64,000 nt of DNA, taken from contig CAMCXI010000004.1 of the NCBI GenBank assembly GCA_945883335.1, forward strand, positions 1 to 64,000, read 5' to 3'. Positions 26,390-35,898 of this stretch are shown here, piece by piece. Origin of the DNA: Candidatus Methylopumilus universalis. Its GTDB lineage: Bacteria; Pseudomonadota; Gammaproteobacteria; Burkholderiales; Methylophilaceae. The notes under the pieces are model-generated. The model saw only the letters and a list, made by a program, of their open reading frames with translations, was not told the origin of the DNA and made no database searches. The translations under genes were made by a program, and so were the position numbers. The number at the start of each line of letters is the position of its first letter. The stretch's first letter is position 1.

Positions 26390-27100
26390 TCAGATACGGT
26401 GAAGTTTGGCCGACCAAGCTTTGAGCTCTTTTTCTGCAGTTTTGTACTCTGGGTAAATCCGCTCCACAGTTGCCCAAAATTTAGCTGAGTGGTTCATTTC
26501 TTTTAGATGTGCCAACTCATGCGCCACCACGTAATTGACGATGTGTGGCGGCGCTTGCAACAAGCGCCAATTAAGCCTTACTTCTCCGCGACTGTTACAA
26601 CTTCCCCAGCGTGAACGTGCGCTACTTAAAAATAGTGGTGGTGTTTCTACACTAAGCTTGGCGGCTAATAATGCGATGCGCCTTGAGAAGTCGGTGAGCG
26701 CTTGTTTTTTGTACCATTGCAGCACTTTTCTGGCGATGCTAGTTTGGTTGTTGGGTGTGGGTAATGCAACAGAAATTCGGCCTGGCTCATATTCCAAGGC
26801 CCGGCTAACTGTGTCTAAGCGCACAGATAGTTCAATGGTGTTACCTAATAAAAGCAGTGATGCGCCATCTTCCCAAATGAATTTTTCTAGTTGGTTTTCT
26901 TGTTGGGCTTGTAATTTTTTGACTATCCAATCCACTTTGCTGAGCAACATGCGCTCTAGCTCTTTTTGAGAAAGCCGCGTTGGTGCGTGGACGATTAAGC
27001 CATTGTGATTGATTTTTAGACCAACGGTTTTGCGTGTGCGACGCTCTAGGGTGTAAGGAATTGTTTCGCCATTGGTAATTGGCAAATGGAACTGCGTCAT
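26390..27100 (-). CDS. YgjP-like zinc metallopeptidase domain protein (DUF45/M48-related)
   Basis: A 236-residue cytosolic protein with a C-terminal metallopeptidase fold. The zinc motif HELAH sits in VAHELAHLKEMNHSAKFW near residue 195. The upstream SSARSRWGSCNSRGEVRLNWRLL is the usual YgjP/SprT-like signature. The N-terminal half is the conserved beta region with RRTRKTVGLKI. Substrates are unknown. It is separated from plsC by one base and is the last gene of the plsC operon. Confidence 0.88.
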   Translation of the reverse strand: MTQFHLPITNGETIPYTLERRTRKTVGLKINHNGLIVHAPTRLSQKELERMLLSKVDWIVKKLQAQQENQLEKFIWEDGASLLLLGNTIELSVRLDTVSRALEYEPGRISVALPTPNNQTSIARKVLQWYKKQALTDFSRRIALLAAKLSVETPPLFLSSARSRWGSCNSRGEVRLNWRLLQAPPHIVNYVVAHELAHLKEMNHSAKFWATVERIYPEYKTAEKELKAWSAKLHRI

Positions 27101-27101
27101 C

Positions 27102-27812
27102 TTAGCGACTTTTTAAAAGTGGCATTTCGCTTTCAATCCATTCTTCCACCATTTGATTGAGTGCATCAGGTCTTAAACCTGTTGTATCAATGGGCTTGCC
27201 GATGCTCACGGTAATGATGCCTGGGGTTTTTAGGAATGAATTTTTACGCCAAAACTCACCGGCATTGTGCGCAACAGGAACAACAGTGGCTTTAGTATGC
27301 GTGGCTAGCCAAGCACCGCCGATATGGTATTTGCCTTTTTTGCCTGGCGCTATGCGTGTGCCTTCTGGGAAGATGACGACCCACAGGCCTTTAGCAAGTC
27401 TATCCATGCCTTGATCAACCATTTGTTTAAGCGCTTCACGGCCCGCCGCACGGTCAATCGCAATCGCTCGAAGTGATGCGAACGCCCAACCTAAAAATGG
27501 AATCCACAACAGGCTACGCTTCATCACCCAAATTTGCGGTGGAAAAATGGTTTGAAAAGCGATGGTTTCCCAAGCCGATTGGTGCTTGGCTAAAACGATG
27601 CAAGAATGATTGGGAATATTTTCTTTACCGATGACTCGGAAGCTAAGGCCGCAAGTGACCCTAAGCCAAAACATTGTTAAATAAGCCCAGCTACTAACGA
27701 TGCGGGAATGCAGAACCGCTGGCAAAGGAAAAAGAACAATCGCCAGCACGGAGAACAAAGGCGTGATGACAAGCATTCCTAGATTAAACAATATCGAGCG
27801 TATTAATCCCAT
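27102..27812 (-). CDS. plsC: 1-acyl-sn-glycerol-3-phosphate acyltransferase
   Basis: PlsC acylates lysophosphatidic acid to phosphatidic acid at the inner membrane. About 236 residues with an N-terminal hydrophobic helix and the acyltransferase blocks KHQSAWETI (an H-x4-E form of the H-x4-D motif), FPEGTRIAPGKKG, and VVPVAHNAGEFW. An in-frame TTG at 27827 could add five residues; neither start has a well-spaced ribosome site, and I use the ATG. It follows gmhB closely, the order seen in many betaproteobacteria. Confidence 0.9.
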   Translation of the reverse strand: MGLIRSILFNLGMLVITPLFSVLAIVLFPLPAVLHSRIVSSWAYLTMFWLRVTCGLSFRVIGKENIPNHSCIVLAKHQSAWETIAFQTIFPPQIWVMKRSLLWIPFLGWAFASLRAIAIDRAAGREALKQMVDQGMDRLAKGLWVVIFPEGTRIAPGKKGKYHIGGAWLATHTKATVVPVAHNAGEFWRKNSFLKTPGIITVSIGKPIDTTGLRPDALNQMVEEWIESEMPLLKSR

Positions 27813-27831
27813 CTTGTTTTGTCTCAAGCCT

Positions 27832-28365
27832 TTAAGAAATGATGTGCTGAACAGCGGCCGCTAAGTCAGCAAAAACCAAAGTGCCTTCAGGCAAGCCGCC
27901 AGCAGCTAGCGTGTCTTCACCTTTGCCTGTGCGTACCAACATTGGTTGCATGCCCAGCACGGCACCCGCTTGGAGGTCACGTAAAGCGTCACCCACCATC
28001 GGCACGCCTTTCATGTCTTGGCTAAAACGTCTGCCAATTTCTTCCATCATGCCTGGTTTTGGTTTTCGGCAAGCGCAGTTGTCATCCGCTGAATGCGGGC
28101 AATAAAACATGGCATCGACTCTGCCACCAAGTTGACCTAATGCTCTGTGCATTTTGTCGTGGATTGCGTTAAGCATTACCATGCCGAAAAGGCCACGGCT
28201 AATGCCCGATTGGTTAGTGGCAATCGCTACGCGATAGCCACTTTGGTTGAGTAGGGCAATGGCTTCTAAACTCCCAGGGATTGGAATCCACTCGTTGGTG
28301 CTTTTGATGAAGTGGACGGAATCAAAGTTAATCACGCCATCCCTGTCTAGTACCACGAGCTTCAT
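27832..28365 (-). CDS. gmhB: D-glycero-beta-D-manno-heptose 1,7-bisphosphate 7-phosphatase
   Basis: GmhB dephosphorylates heptose bisphosphate on the way to ADP-heptose for the lipopolysaccharide inner core. The 177-residue HAD-family protein has the nucleophile motif LDRDGVIN, TNQSGISRG, the zinc cluster CPHSADDNCACRKPKPG, and the acidic GDALRDLQAG. The zinc loop is diagnostic for GmhB. It lies 2 bases after glyS in one transcript. Confidence 0.95.
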   Translation of the reverse strand: MKLVVLDRDGVINFDSVHFIKSTNEWIPIPGSLEAIALLNQSGYRVAIATNQSGISRGLFGMVMLNAIHDKMHRALGQLGGRVDAMFYCPHSADDNCACRKPKPGMMEEIGRRFSQDMKGVPMVGDALRDLQAGAVLGMQPMLVRTGKGEDTLAAGGLPEGTLVFADLAAAVQHIIS

Positions 28366-28367
28366 GC

Positions 28368-30473
28368 TTATGCCGCTAGCTTAGATAAGTCAGCCACACG
28401 GTTCATGGCTTGGTGAAGGGTGGCGAGCAAGCCTAGTCTATTGGCTTTCAGCGCAGGATCGTTAGCGTTCACCATGACGTTATCAAAGAAGTCATCCACA
28501 GGCGCTTTGAGCGCAGCTAATGCTTTGAGTGAGTTGGTATAGTCGCCGCTTTCAAAAAGCGCATCCGCTTCTGGTTTGATTTTAGCGAGTACGTTAGATA
28601 AGGCTTTTTCAGCAGGCTCTTGCAGTAGAGTGTCATTGATTTTTGCTTCAACAACACCTTCAATTTTCTTCAATATATTACCTACACGTTTGTTAGCCGC
28701 AGCCAGTGCTGGCGCTTCGTCTAGGCTTGAGAATGCGCGCACTGCTTCTAAGCGTTTTGGAATCTCGCTCAGCAAGCTTGGGTTGAGCGCTAACACGGCC
28801 TCTACCTCTTGGGCACTTGCGCCTTGTTCACGTAAATTGACGCTGAGGCGGTCAAAGCAGAATTCAGTAATAGCCGCTAAAACGCCTGCTTTGTCTTCCA
28901 CTTTGAATTGCTGAAGTGCTAGCTCGATGATCGTTTCAAATGAAATATTGAGTTTGCACTCAATGAGCATCCGGATAATACCTAATGCCTGACGACGCAG
29001 CGCAAATGGATCTTTATCGCCTGTTGGCTTTTCGCCGATGCTAAATAAACCAACCAACGTTTCTAATTTATCTGCAAGCGCTACCGCAACACCCACAGGG
29101 TTACGTGGCAATTCATCCCCCGCAAAACGTGGTTTGTAGTGATCTTCAATCGCAAAAGCAATGTCGTCATCAAGCTTTTCATGTTGCGCATAGTAGCGGC
29201 CCATGATGCCTTGTAACTCTGGAAACTCACCCACCATGTCGGTCAGCAAGTCCACTTTGGAAAGTTGCGCTGCTTGCTCGGCTTTAGATGCTAAGTTGGC
29301 ATCGCCAATCTTACTTGCAATTGCTTTGGCTAAATCGCTGACGCGTTTTGAGCGCTCTGCTTGTGTGCCTAGCTTGTTGTGATAAACCACTTTCTCTAAG
29401 CCGCTCAATCTTGAAGCCAAGGTCTTTTTACGGTCTTGGTCAAAGAAGAATTTAGCATCTGCCAAACGCGGTCTAACAACACGTTCATTGCCGTCTACTA
29501 CCTTGAATGGATCTGCCGGGCTGATGTTAGAAACGATTAAGAATTTATTGGTGAGCTTGTCGTAAGCATCGAGCAATGGGAAGTATTTTTGATTCGCCTT
29601 CATGGTCAAAATCAAACATTCTTGCGGCACTTCTAAGAACTCGGTTTCGAATTGGCCAAGCAACACATTAGGACGCTCAACTAATGCCGTCACCTCGTCA
29701 AGCAATGCATCATCTTCGATCGGTTTAAGGTTTTGCTTTTGCGCTGCTGCAGTTAATTGGCGAACAATTTCAGCGCGACGTGCATCAAAGCTAGGGATGA
29801 CTGCGCCGTCGTTTTGCATTTGCGCTTCGTAGCTATCAGCATCTTTAATTACGACTGGTGAAATGCTTGCCTCAAAGCGGTGGCCTTGTGTGCTGTTGCC
29901 AGACTGCAAGCCAAGTACGCTGACAGGTACCACTGTGTTGCTATGCAAAGCCACTAAGCTATGTGCTGGGCGCACAAAGTTGACGCTCTCCCAGCCATCA
30001 CTCAATTGGTAAGTCATGACTTTAGGAATCGGTAATTTGCTCAATCCCTCTTCGACCGCTTTTTGTAGCGCCTCAGCCAGCGAAGCGCCTTTAACCAATG
30101 CATCATAAAACAGGATATCTGCCTTGCCGTCGTTCTCGCGCTTTAGGTTTGCAACGGCAGATTCGTCAGCGCCCAATGCGTTGAGTTTTTTGACTAATGC
30201 AGGGGTTGCGTTGCCATTCGAATCCAAGCCAACGCTGACAGGCATTAACTTTTGAGAAACGGCTTTGTCTTCAGCTTGCGATGACACTGATGTAATGTGA
30301 ACCGCTAAACGGCGAGGTGAAGCGAAGGCTGTTGTCAGGCTGTCTTCTGCAGTTAAGGCTTGAGCTTTTAAGCTTTCTAATACTGAGCTAGCGAATGACT
30401 CGCCTAGCTTTTTAAGCACTTTAGGCGGTAGTTCTTCGACAAATAATTCGACTAATAAATTGTTGCTACTCAT
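28368..30473 (-). CDS. glyS: Glycine-tRNA ligase beta subunit
   Basis: The beta subunit binds tRNA-Gly in the heterotetrameric alpha2beta2 glycyl-tRNA synthetase. The 701-residue protein opens [24 protein letters not shown] and contains [30 protein letters not shown], and [27 protein letters not shown] (an HD-like region). Its start overlaps the glyQ stop by 4 bases, so subunit synthesis is coupled. Confidence 0.96.
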   Translation of the reverse strand: MSSNNLLVELFVEELPPKVLKKLGESFASSVLESLKAQALTAEDSLTTAFASPRRLAVHITSVSSQAEDKAVSQKLMPVSVGLDSNGNATPALVKKLNALGADESAVANLKRENDGKADILFYDALVKGASLAEALQKAVEEGLSKLPIPKVMTYQLSDGWESVNFVRPAHSLVALHSNTVVPVSVLGLQSGNSTQGHRFEASISPVVIKDADSYEAQMQNDGAVIPSFDARRAEIVRQLTAAAQKQNLKPIEDDALLDEVTALVERPNVLLGQFETEFLEVPQECLILTMKANQKYFPLLDAYDKLTNKFLIVSNISPADPFKVVDGNERVVRPRLADAKFFFDQDRKKTLASRLSGLEKVVYHNKLGTQAERSKRVSDLAKAIASKIGDANLASKAEQAAQLSKVDLLTDMVGEFPELQGIMGRYYAQHEKLDDDIAFAIEDHYKPRFAGDELPRNPVGVAVALADKLETLVGLFSIGEKPTGDKDPFALRRQALGIIRMLIECKLNISFETIIELALQQFKVEDKAGVLAAITEFCFDRLSVNLREQGASAQEVEAVLALNPSLLSEIPKRLEAVRAFSSLDEAPALAAANKRVGNILKKIEGVVEAKINDTLLQEPAEKALSNVLAKIKPEADALFESGDYTNSLKALAALKAPVDDFFDNVMVNANDPALKANRLGLLATLHQAMNRVADLSKLAA

Positions 30474-31429
30474 GCTGCTGCCTTTTTATTTTGTGCTTGC
30501 TTGTCTAGTTCGATCTTTTCTAAAACTTCATCGGCCCATGCTTTTGGCGCCATCGGGAAGCCAAGGCGGGCACGGCTATCTAAATAGCCAGCAGCAACTG
30601 CACGTGCCAAGTTACGAATGCGGCCAATATAAGCCGCACGTTCAGTGACTGAGATGGCGCCACGTGCATCCAGCAAGTTGAAGGTATGTGCGGCCTTGAG
30701 CACCTGCTCATAAGCAGGCAAGGCTAGCTTGTTTTCTGTGAGGTGTTGCGCTTGTTTCTCATACGCATTAAATGCAGTAAGTAAGAATTCCACATCGCTG
30801 TGTTCAAAGTTGTAGGTCGATTGCTCGACTTCGTTTTGATGGAATACATCACCGTATTTCACGTCAGCAGAACCATTCACGCCTTTTGAGTAAACGAGAT
30901 CATAGACGTTATCCACGCCTTGAAGATACATCGCTAAACGCTCTAAACCGTATGTGATTTCACCGGTAATTGGTTTGCAGTTGATACCACCCACTTGTTG
31001 GAAATAAGTAAACTGCGTGACTTCCATGCCGTTAAGCCAAACTTCCCAGCCTAAGCCCCATGCACCTAGTGTTGGATTCTCCCAGTCATCTTCTACAAAG
31101 CGGATGTCATTTTGCTTGAGGTCGAAACCGAGTGACTCAAGTGAGCCAAGGTAGAGCTCAAGAATGTTTGCTGGCGCTGGTTTTAGCACCACTTGAAATT
31201 GGTAATAGTGCTGTAAGCGATTTGGGTTTTGACCGTAGCGGCCATCTTTAGGGCGGCGACTTGGTTGAACATAAGCGGCTTTCCATGGCTCTGGGCCAAG
31301 TGCGCGCAAGAATGTGGCGGTGTGAGAAGTGCCTGCGCCGACCTCCATGTCGTATGGCTGCATCAGTGTGCAGCCTTGCTTATCCCAGTAGTTTTGCAGG
31401 TTTAAAATAATCTGTTGAAACGTCAGCAT
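30470..31429 (-). CDS. glyQ: Glycine-tRNA ligase alpha subunit
   Basis: The catalytic alpha subunit charges tRNA-Gly. The 319-residue class II synthetase shows [54 protein letters not shown] and [12 protein letters not shown], all conserved in bacterial GlyQ. It is the first gene of glyQ-glyS-gmhB-plsC-ygjP-like and lies about 70 bases downstream of lnt. Confidence 0.96.
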   Translation of the reverse strand: MLTFQQIILNLQNYWDKQGCTLMQPYDMEVGAGTSHTATFLRALGPEPWKAAYVQPSRRPKDGRYGQNPNRLQHYYQFQVVLKPAPANILELYLGSLESLGFDLKQNDIRFVEDDWENPTLGAWGLGWEVWLNGMEVTQFTYFQQVGGINCKPITGEITYGLERLAMYLQGVDNVYDLVYSKGVNGSADVKYGDVFHQNEVEQSTYNFEHSDVEFLLTAFNAYEKQAQHLTENKLALPAYEQVLKAAHTFNLLDARGAISVTERAAYIGRIRNLARAVAAGYLDSRARLGFPMAPKAWADEVLEKIELDKQAQNKKAAA

Positions 31430-31501
31430 GGTTGGTTTTCTTGTTTTATTAATGTCGCGATCTATAGAGCAAGGTCGCAGCGTAAATGATAACTTGCGAT
31501 T

Positions 31502-32983
31502 TTACTTCTTTTTGCGAGTCCATAAAAGAATTAACGCGATGAGTAATAGACTAATAATTGCCCAATTGCCCCAGCGTATGAAGGGCGTGCTGCCTGTGTA
31601 ACCCTGAACACTACCTTTTAAGATGATGGTAGTGAATTGCGGGACGGTTGCAAGCACATCGCCTTTGTTGCTGATGATCGCTGTTGCACCAGTGTTGGTG
31701 GCGCGAAGCACCATGCGACCTGTTTCTAAAGCGCGCATTTGCGAGAACTGTAAATGCTGCTCTGCCGCGTTTGAGCGTCCATACCAGGCATCGTTGCTGG
31801 CGTTTACGAGTAATGTCGCTTCAGGCAATTGGCGGATAATTTCTTCGCCAAATACGTCTTCGTAGCAAATGTTTACCGCTATTTTTTGTCCCGCCATTTG
31901 CATAGGTTTTTGAGCTTGGCTTCCTCGGCTTAAATCGCTGAGCGGCATATTGAGCCAATCTCGATAAATCCAGCCAAATACTGACTTAAGTGGAATAAAT
32001 TCACCAAATGGGACTAAATGCGACTTGTGATAAGTCTGAACAGCATTGCTGCTTGAGATGCCCATCATGGTGTTGAAATAAGTCTCTGATTTTTGTGACA
32101 CAGCGCCAACTAAAATGGCTTTATGGTCTTGCATGGCGATGGTTTTGAAAGGGGCCAACACTTGGTCTTGCGCCATGTCTTTTTGCGTTAAATCGATTGC
32201 TAGCGGTAAGGCAGTTTCTGGCAGGATGACCAATTCAGCCTGCGCTTGTTTAGCCATACCCAAATACTGATTCACGGTTTGGATGGCAATAGCCTCATCC
32301 CATTTTATTTCTTGAGGGATATTGCCTTGGATTAAAGCAACTTTCGTGGGGGTACCAACAGGCGAAGTCCAATTGATTTGGGTGGCTGCCCCGCCCACAA
32401 TCCAAATGGTCAAGAGTCCAATCATGGCTTGTCTGCGCTGTTTTTTTTGTGTAATTAAAACTAGCAAACTTGCGCTAGCCGTCACTGCGAAGCCTGCCCC
32501 AAATACGCCAAATATTGGCGCATAGCCAGCCAGTGGGCTAAATGGCACTTGTGAGTAGCCTAGCGCTAACCAAGGGAAGCCAGTAAAAATCCAATCCCGC
32601 ACCCAATCACTCAGCACCCAAAGCATGGCCCCACTAGTGAGTGGATGTGGCGAGCGTTTTGCTAGGTAGCCAACGATTGCAGGGAATAGCGCCAGAAATG
32701 CACATAAAAGAAAAGTGGCTAAGCCAGCCATCCAAAAGGGCATGCCGCCGATATCGTGCAGGCTAATATATATCCAATATATGCCAGCAATGAAAAAGCC
32801 CAATCCATAAGCAAACCCTATTTTTGCGGCTTGCTTAGGTGAGGTGGCGAGTTCCCATAAATAGAACAAGCCAGCAATGCTGAGAATTGGCAAGATGAAT
32901 ACATAAAACGGCGCGAAACCAAATACGCATAAAGCACCAATTGCAAGGCTAATGAATTGTGGGTGGGAGGTAATTCTTTGCAT
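31502..32983 (-). CDS. lnt: Apolipoprotein N-acyltransferase
   Basis: Lnt adds the third acyl chain to lipoproteins in the inner membrane. The 493-residue protein has about seven helices plus a periplasmic nitrilase domain. Catalytic residues are visible: Glu in LPETALPL, Lys in YHKSHLVPFGEF, and Cys in NICYEDVFGE. A final helix closes the protein (AIISLLLIALILLW). It is downstream of corC across a small secreted-protein gene; corC-lnt adjacency is common. Confidence 0.95.
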   Translation of the reverse strand: MQRITSHPQFISLAIGALCVFGFAPFYVFILPILSIAGLFYLWELATSPKQAAKIGFAYGLGFFIAGIYWIYISLHDIGGMPFWMAGLATFLLCAFLALFPAIVGYLAKRSPHPLTSGAMLWVLSDWVRDWIFTGFPWLALGYSQVPFSPLAGYAPIFGVFGAGFAVTASASLLVLITQKKQRRQAMIGLLTIWIVGGAATQINWTSPVGTPTKVALIQGNIPQEIKWDEAIAIQTVNQYLGMAKQAQAELVILPETALPLAIDLTQKDMAQDQVLAPFKTIAMQDHKAILVGAVSQKSETYFNTMMGISSSNAVQTYHKSHLVPFGEFIPLKSVFGWIYRDWLNMPLSDLSRGSQAQKPMQMAGQKIAVNICYEDVFGEEIIRQLPEATLLVNASNDAWYGRSNAAEQHLQFSQMRALETGRMVLRATNTGATAIISNKGDVLATVPQFTTIILKGSVQGYTGSTPFIRWGNWAIISLLLIALILLWTRKKK

Positions 32984-33109
32984 GATTTAAGTGCTTGTTG
33001 AGTTGAATACTATTCTACTTGCAAACTTCTGGGAGCAGATTTAAAAATTGATGCTAAGTTTGTAAAGCGCTTTTCCATAAAACATATTCGCTAATGCAGA
33101 TTATTTTCA

Positions 33110-33138
33110 CGAAAAAAAAGCGACTTAAAAAGCCGCTT
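33110..33138 (-). terminator. Intrinsic terminator after the small secreted-protein gene
   Basis: On the minus strand a 9-bp stem, AAGCGGCTT / AAGTCGCTT with one G-T pair and a three-base loop, is followed by eight T residues (33111-33119 region). It ends the transcript of the gene at 33157 before lnt. Confidence 0.85.
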
Positions 33139-33156
33139 GTAAGATTGCGTGAAATG

Positions 33157-33531
33157 CTATTTTTTGCCGGGAGTCACTTTGACTGCATCCGCCGGAACTT
33201 CTTTACCATCATTATTCATAAATACTACCATCACTACTTTATCGTCTATAAAGTCTAACTCAGTGGTTTGATAATACTCACCTTTGTCATTCGTATTTAA
33301 ATAGTGATACTGCCAGATGGACGCGAAGGCTTTACCAGCTGAAGATTGAACATCTTCAACTTTACTTGGCTCGCCAAGCTGCTCAATAATTTTGGCCTTA
33401 TCAAAGCCGTTGATTTTTTCAACAAACTCTTTATCTGCGGTTGGGATTTCGGCACTTACTTTGGCTGTTTGAGTTCCAGCAAATGCAACACCAGAAAGAC
33501 TGATTAAAAATGCGAATGTAATTAACTTCAT
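33157..33531 (-). CDS. Small secreted protein, BamE-like in appearance, function unknown
   Basis: A 124-residue protein with a clear signal peptide cut after GVAFA. The mature part has a helical start (KEFVEKINGFDKAKIIEQLGEP), then alternating strands (SIWQYHYL, YYQTTELDFIDDKVVMVVF). The helix-helix-three-strand order and the LGEPSKVED turn recall the BamE/OmlA fold, but there is no lipobox, so this is only a structural guess. It sits alone between corC and lnt with its own terminator. Confidence 0.65.
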   Translation of the reverse strand: MKLITFAFLISLSGVAFAGTQTAKVSAEIPTADKEFVEKINGFDKAKIIEQLGEPSKVEDVQSSAGKAFASIWQYHYLNTNDKGEYYQTTELDFIDDKVVMVVFMNNDGKEVPADAVKVTPGKK

Positions 33532-33595
33532 GGTGTGCTCCGAATCATATGTATTGTTGTGAGCGGAAGATTGAAAATAAGTTCAAGTTGCTTAT

Positions 33596-34432
33596 CTATT
33601 CTAAGGTCTCTTGAACTTCTAATTGTTCAATTAGCAAGGAATGTAAGCGACGGCTATCAGCTCTCAGTGCCGTAAATTTAAGGTTGTTGAATGTCACCGT
33701 TTCACCCCGCTTTGGCAGGTGGCCGAACTGACTCACCACTAACCCGCCAATGGTTGAAAACTCTTCATCGCTAAACTCTGTACCTAGCACTTCATTGAAG
33801 TCAGCAATTTCAGTCAAGGCTTTTACACGGTATTTACCTTGCGTATCAAGAATGATGTTATCTTCAGTTTCATCAAAATCGTATTCATCTTCGATGTCGC
33901 CAACGATTTGTTCAAGCACATCTTCAATGGTAATCATGCCTGCAACGCCGCCGTATTCGTCAACCACGATGGCAATATGGTTACGGTTACTTCGGAACTC
34001 TTTGAGCAAAACATTGAGGCGTTTAGATTCGGGAATAAATACCACTGGACGCAACATATCACGCACATCAAAATCTTCGCCAGCATAGTAACGCAGTAAA
34101 TCTTTGGCTAATAAAATACCAATAATATCGTTTTTATCATCATCAATCACTGGGAAGCGTGAGTGCGCCGTTTCAATTACAAATGGGATAAATTCTTCAG
34201 GTGTTTGGGTGATGTCAATTACATCCATTTGCGAGCGAGGAATCATGACGTCTCGCACTTGTGTTTCTGAGACTTGAAGCACGCCTTCAATCATGGCGAG
34301 TGCATCGGCATCGAGCAGGCTTTTTTCAAAGGATGCGTGCAATAACTCAACCAGTTGTTCGCGATCGTCAGGTTCGCGCAGTAAGAAATGACTTAACCGC
34401 TCTAACCAGTTTGGTTTTTCTGCTTCAGCCAT
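33596..34432 (-). CDS. corC: CorC/HlyC family CBS-pair protein (YbeX)
   Basis: A 278-residue cytosolic protein with two CBS domains (from QVRDVMIPRSQMDVIDI and DVRDMLRPVVFIPE) and a C-terminal transporter-associated domain (TIGGLVVSQFGHLPKRGE). CorC was first linked to cobalt and magnesium efflux; YbeX is also linked to ribosome maturation. The ybeZ(phoH)-ybeY-ybeX order here matches the E. coli operon, which favours the YbeX assignment. Confidence 0.92.
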   Translation of the reverse strand: MAEAEKPNWLERLSHFLLREPDDREQLVELLHASFEKSLLDADALAMIEGVLQVSETQVRDVMIPRSQMDVIDITQTPEEFIPFVIETAHSRFPVIDDDKNDIIGILLAKDLLRYYAGEDFDVRDMLRPVVFIPESKRLNVLLKEFRSNRNHIAIVVDEYGGVAGMITIEDVLEQIVGDIEDEYDFDETEDNIILDTQGKYRVKALTEIADFNEVLGTEFSDEEFSTIGGLVVSQFGHLPKRGETVTFNNLKFTALRADSRRLHSLLIEQLEVQETLE

Positions 34433-34467
34433 GATGTTTGCTCTCGTTTTCCATTAAATATGAAAGA

Positions 34468-34917
34468 TTATTCGCTATCAGCATATGGGTCTGCGTAGCC
34501 TAATTTAGTTAAAATTTGTGTTTCCACACTTTCCATCAATTCAGCTTGTTCTGCAATCTCGTGGTCGTAACCATGGGTGTGCAAAACACCGTGCGCTGTT
34601 AAATGCGCAAAGTGTGCTTCTAAGGTTTTGCCTTGTTCTTTGGCTTCTTTTGCCACTACGGGAGCGCAAATCACAATGTCAGCAATGATGAATGGCTCTT
34701 CTGCCAATGGAAACGTCAGCACATTGGTTGCGTAATCTTTTTGGCGATAGGTATTATTAAGCTCACGACCTTCGGCTTCATCCACAATACGTAAAGTGAT
34801 TTCGCTATCCACGCGGATGGTATTGCGCGCCCAGCGTCTAAATTGTGTAATGGTTGGCAAACCATCAACTTCGCTGGCATATTGCACATCCATAGAAAGG
34901 ATTGGTTGTTTACTCAT
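34468..34917 (-). CDS. ybeY: rRNA maturation endoribonuclease YbeY
   Basis: YbeY is a zinc endoribonuclease needed for 16S rRNA 3' end maturation and ribosome quality control. The 149-residue protein has the invariant metal site HGVLHTHGYDHE near residue 113, preceded by NVLTFPLAE and ADIVICAPVV. Its ATG overlaps the phoH stop by 4 bases. Confidence 0.95.
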   Translation of the reverse strand: MSKQPILSMDVQYASEVDGLPTITQFRRWARNTIRVDSEITLRIVDEAEGRELNNTYRQKDYATNVLTFPLAEEPFIIADIVICAPVVAKEAKEQGKTLEAHFAHLTAHGVLHTHGYDHEIAEQAELMESVETQILTKLGYADPYADSE

Positions 34918-35891
34918 GGGGTTCTATGTTTTGGATCATGAGGTTGTGCATGTTTAGACGCGTCATATTTTTCGTAAGCGTTTACGATTTTCTGCACTAA
35001 AGGATGACGCACCACGTCTTCGGATAAGAAGTGCGTAAACGCGATGCCTTTGATGTCTTTAAGTACCTGTTGTGCTTCGATTAAGCCGCTCTTTTGGCCG
35101 CGCCCCAAGTCAATTTGAGTCACGTCGCCTGTAATGACTGCTTTTGTGCCAAAACCAATACGCGTTAAAAACATCTTCATTTGTTCAGGCGTGGTGTTTT
35201 GCGCTTCATCCAAAATAATAAAGCTTTGATTAAGCGTCCGGCCACGCATGTAAGCCAGCGGCGCAACTTCAATCGCGCCACGTTCAAACATCTTATTTAC
35301 GCTGTCATAGCCACCTAAATCATAAAGCGCGTCATATAGAGGACGTAAATAAGGGTCAACCTTTTGCGATAAGTCGCCTGGCAAGAAGCCTAGGCGTTCA
35401 CCTGCTTCAACCGCAGGGCGAACTAAGACGATCCGTTTTACTTTGTCGCGTGTCAGTGCATCCACCGCGCAAGCCACGGCGAGGTAGGTTTTACCAGTGC
35501 CTGCCGGTCCAATCCCAAAGGTAATATCGTAATCTTGCACTTGTTGTAAATAACTCACTTGGCGCGGCGTGCGTCCATGTAAGTCAGCGCGGCGGGTCAT
35601 TAAATTTGGCATTGCGGCAGTAGTTACTGTGTCAGCACTGAGTTTATTGGCTTCTACTAAGCTGAGTTGAATATCTTCCAATTCAATGGCTTCTTTTGAT
35701 CGCGCGTAAAAGCTTTCTAGAAGCTGCGCTGCAATTCGCATATTGTCTTTGTCGCCAGTGAGCTTGAAATGTGTACCTCGACGGGCGATTTCAATTTCTA
35801 AAGCCGATGCAATTTGTTTTAGATTCTCATCAAGTGGGCCACACAAATTAGCGAGGCGGTGATTATCTTCTGGTTGTAGCGTGATTTCCAT
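34914..35891 (-). CDS. ybeZ: PhoH-like ATPase (YbeZ)
   Basis: A cytosolic P-loop ATPase with helicase-like features, partner of YbeY. The roughly 325-residue protein has a small KH-like N-terminal domain, then Walker A GPAGTGKTYLAVACAVDAL, VRPAVEAGERLGFLPGD, and Walker B FIILDEAQNTTPEQMKMFL. The ATG at 35891 has a ribosome site (AGG, 7 bases upstream); the longer frame starts with a TTG overlapping miaB. Expected to act with YbeY in rRNA processing. Confidence 0.93.
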   Translation of the reverse strand: MEITLQPEDNHRLANLCGPLDENLKQIASALEIEIARRGTHFKLTGDKDNMRIAAQLLESFYARSKEAIELEDIQLSLVEANKLSADTVTTAAMPNLMTRRADLHGRTPRQVSYLQQVQDYDITFGIGPAGTGKTYLAVACAVDALTRDKVKRIVLVRPAVEAGERLGFLPGDLSQKVDPYLRPLYDALYDLGGYDSVNKMFERGAIEVAPLAYMRGRTLNQSFIILDEAQNTTPEQMKMFLTRIGFGTKAVITGDVTQIDLGRGQKSGLIEAQQVLKDIKGIAFTHFLSEDVVRHPLVQKIVNAYEKYDASKHAQPHDPKHRTP

Positions 35892-35898
35892 GAGCGAC

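Noticed and set aside
26535-26969. 144-codon plus-strand frame opposite the YgjP-like gene
   Set aside because: Antisense shadow of a gene with a clear zinc motif; no ribosome site or homology.
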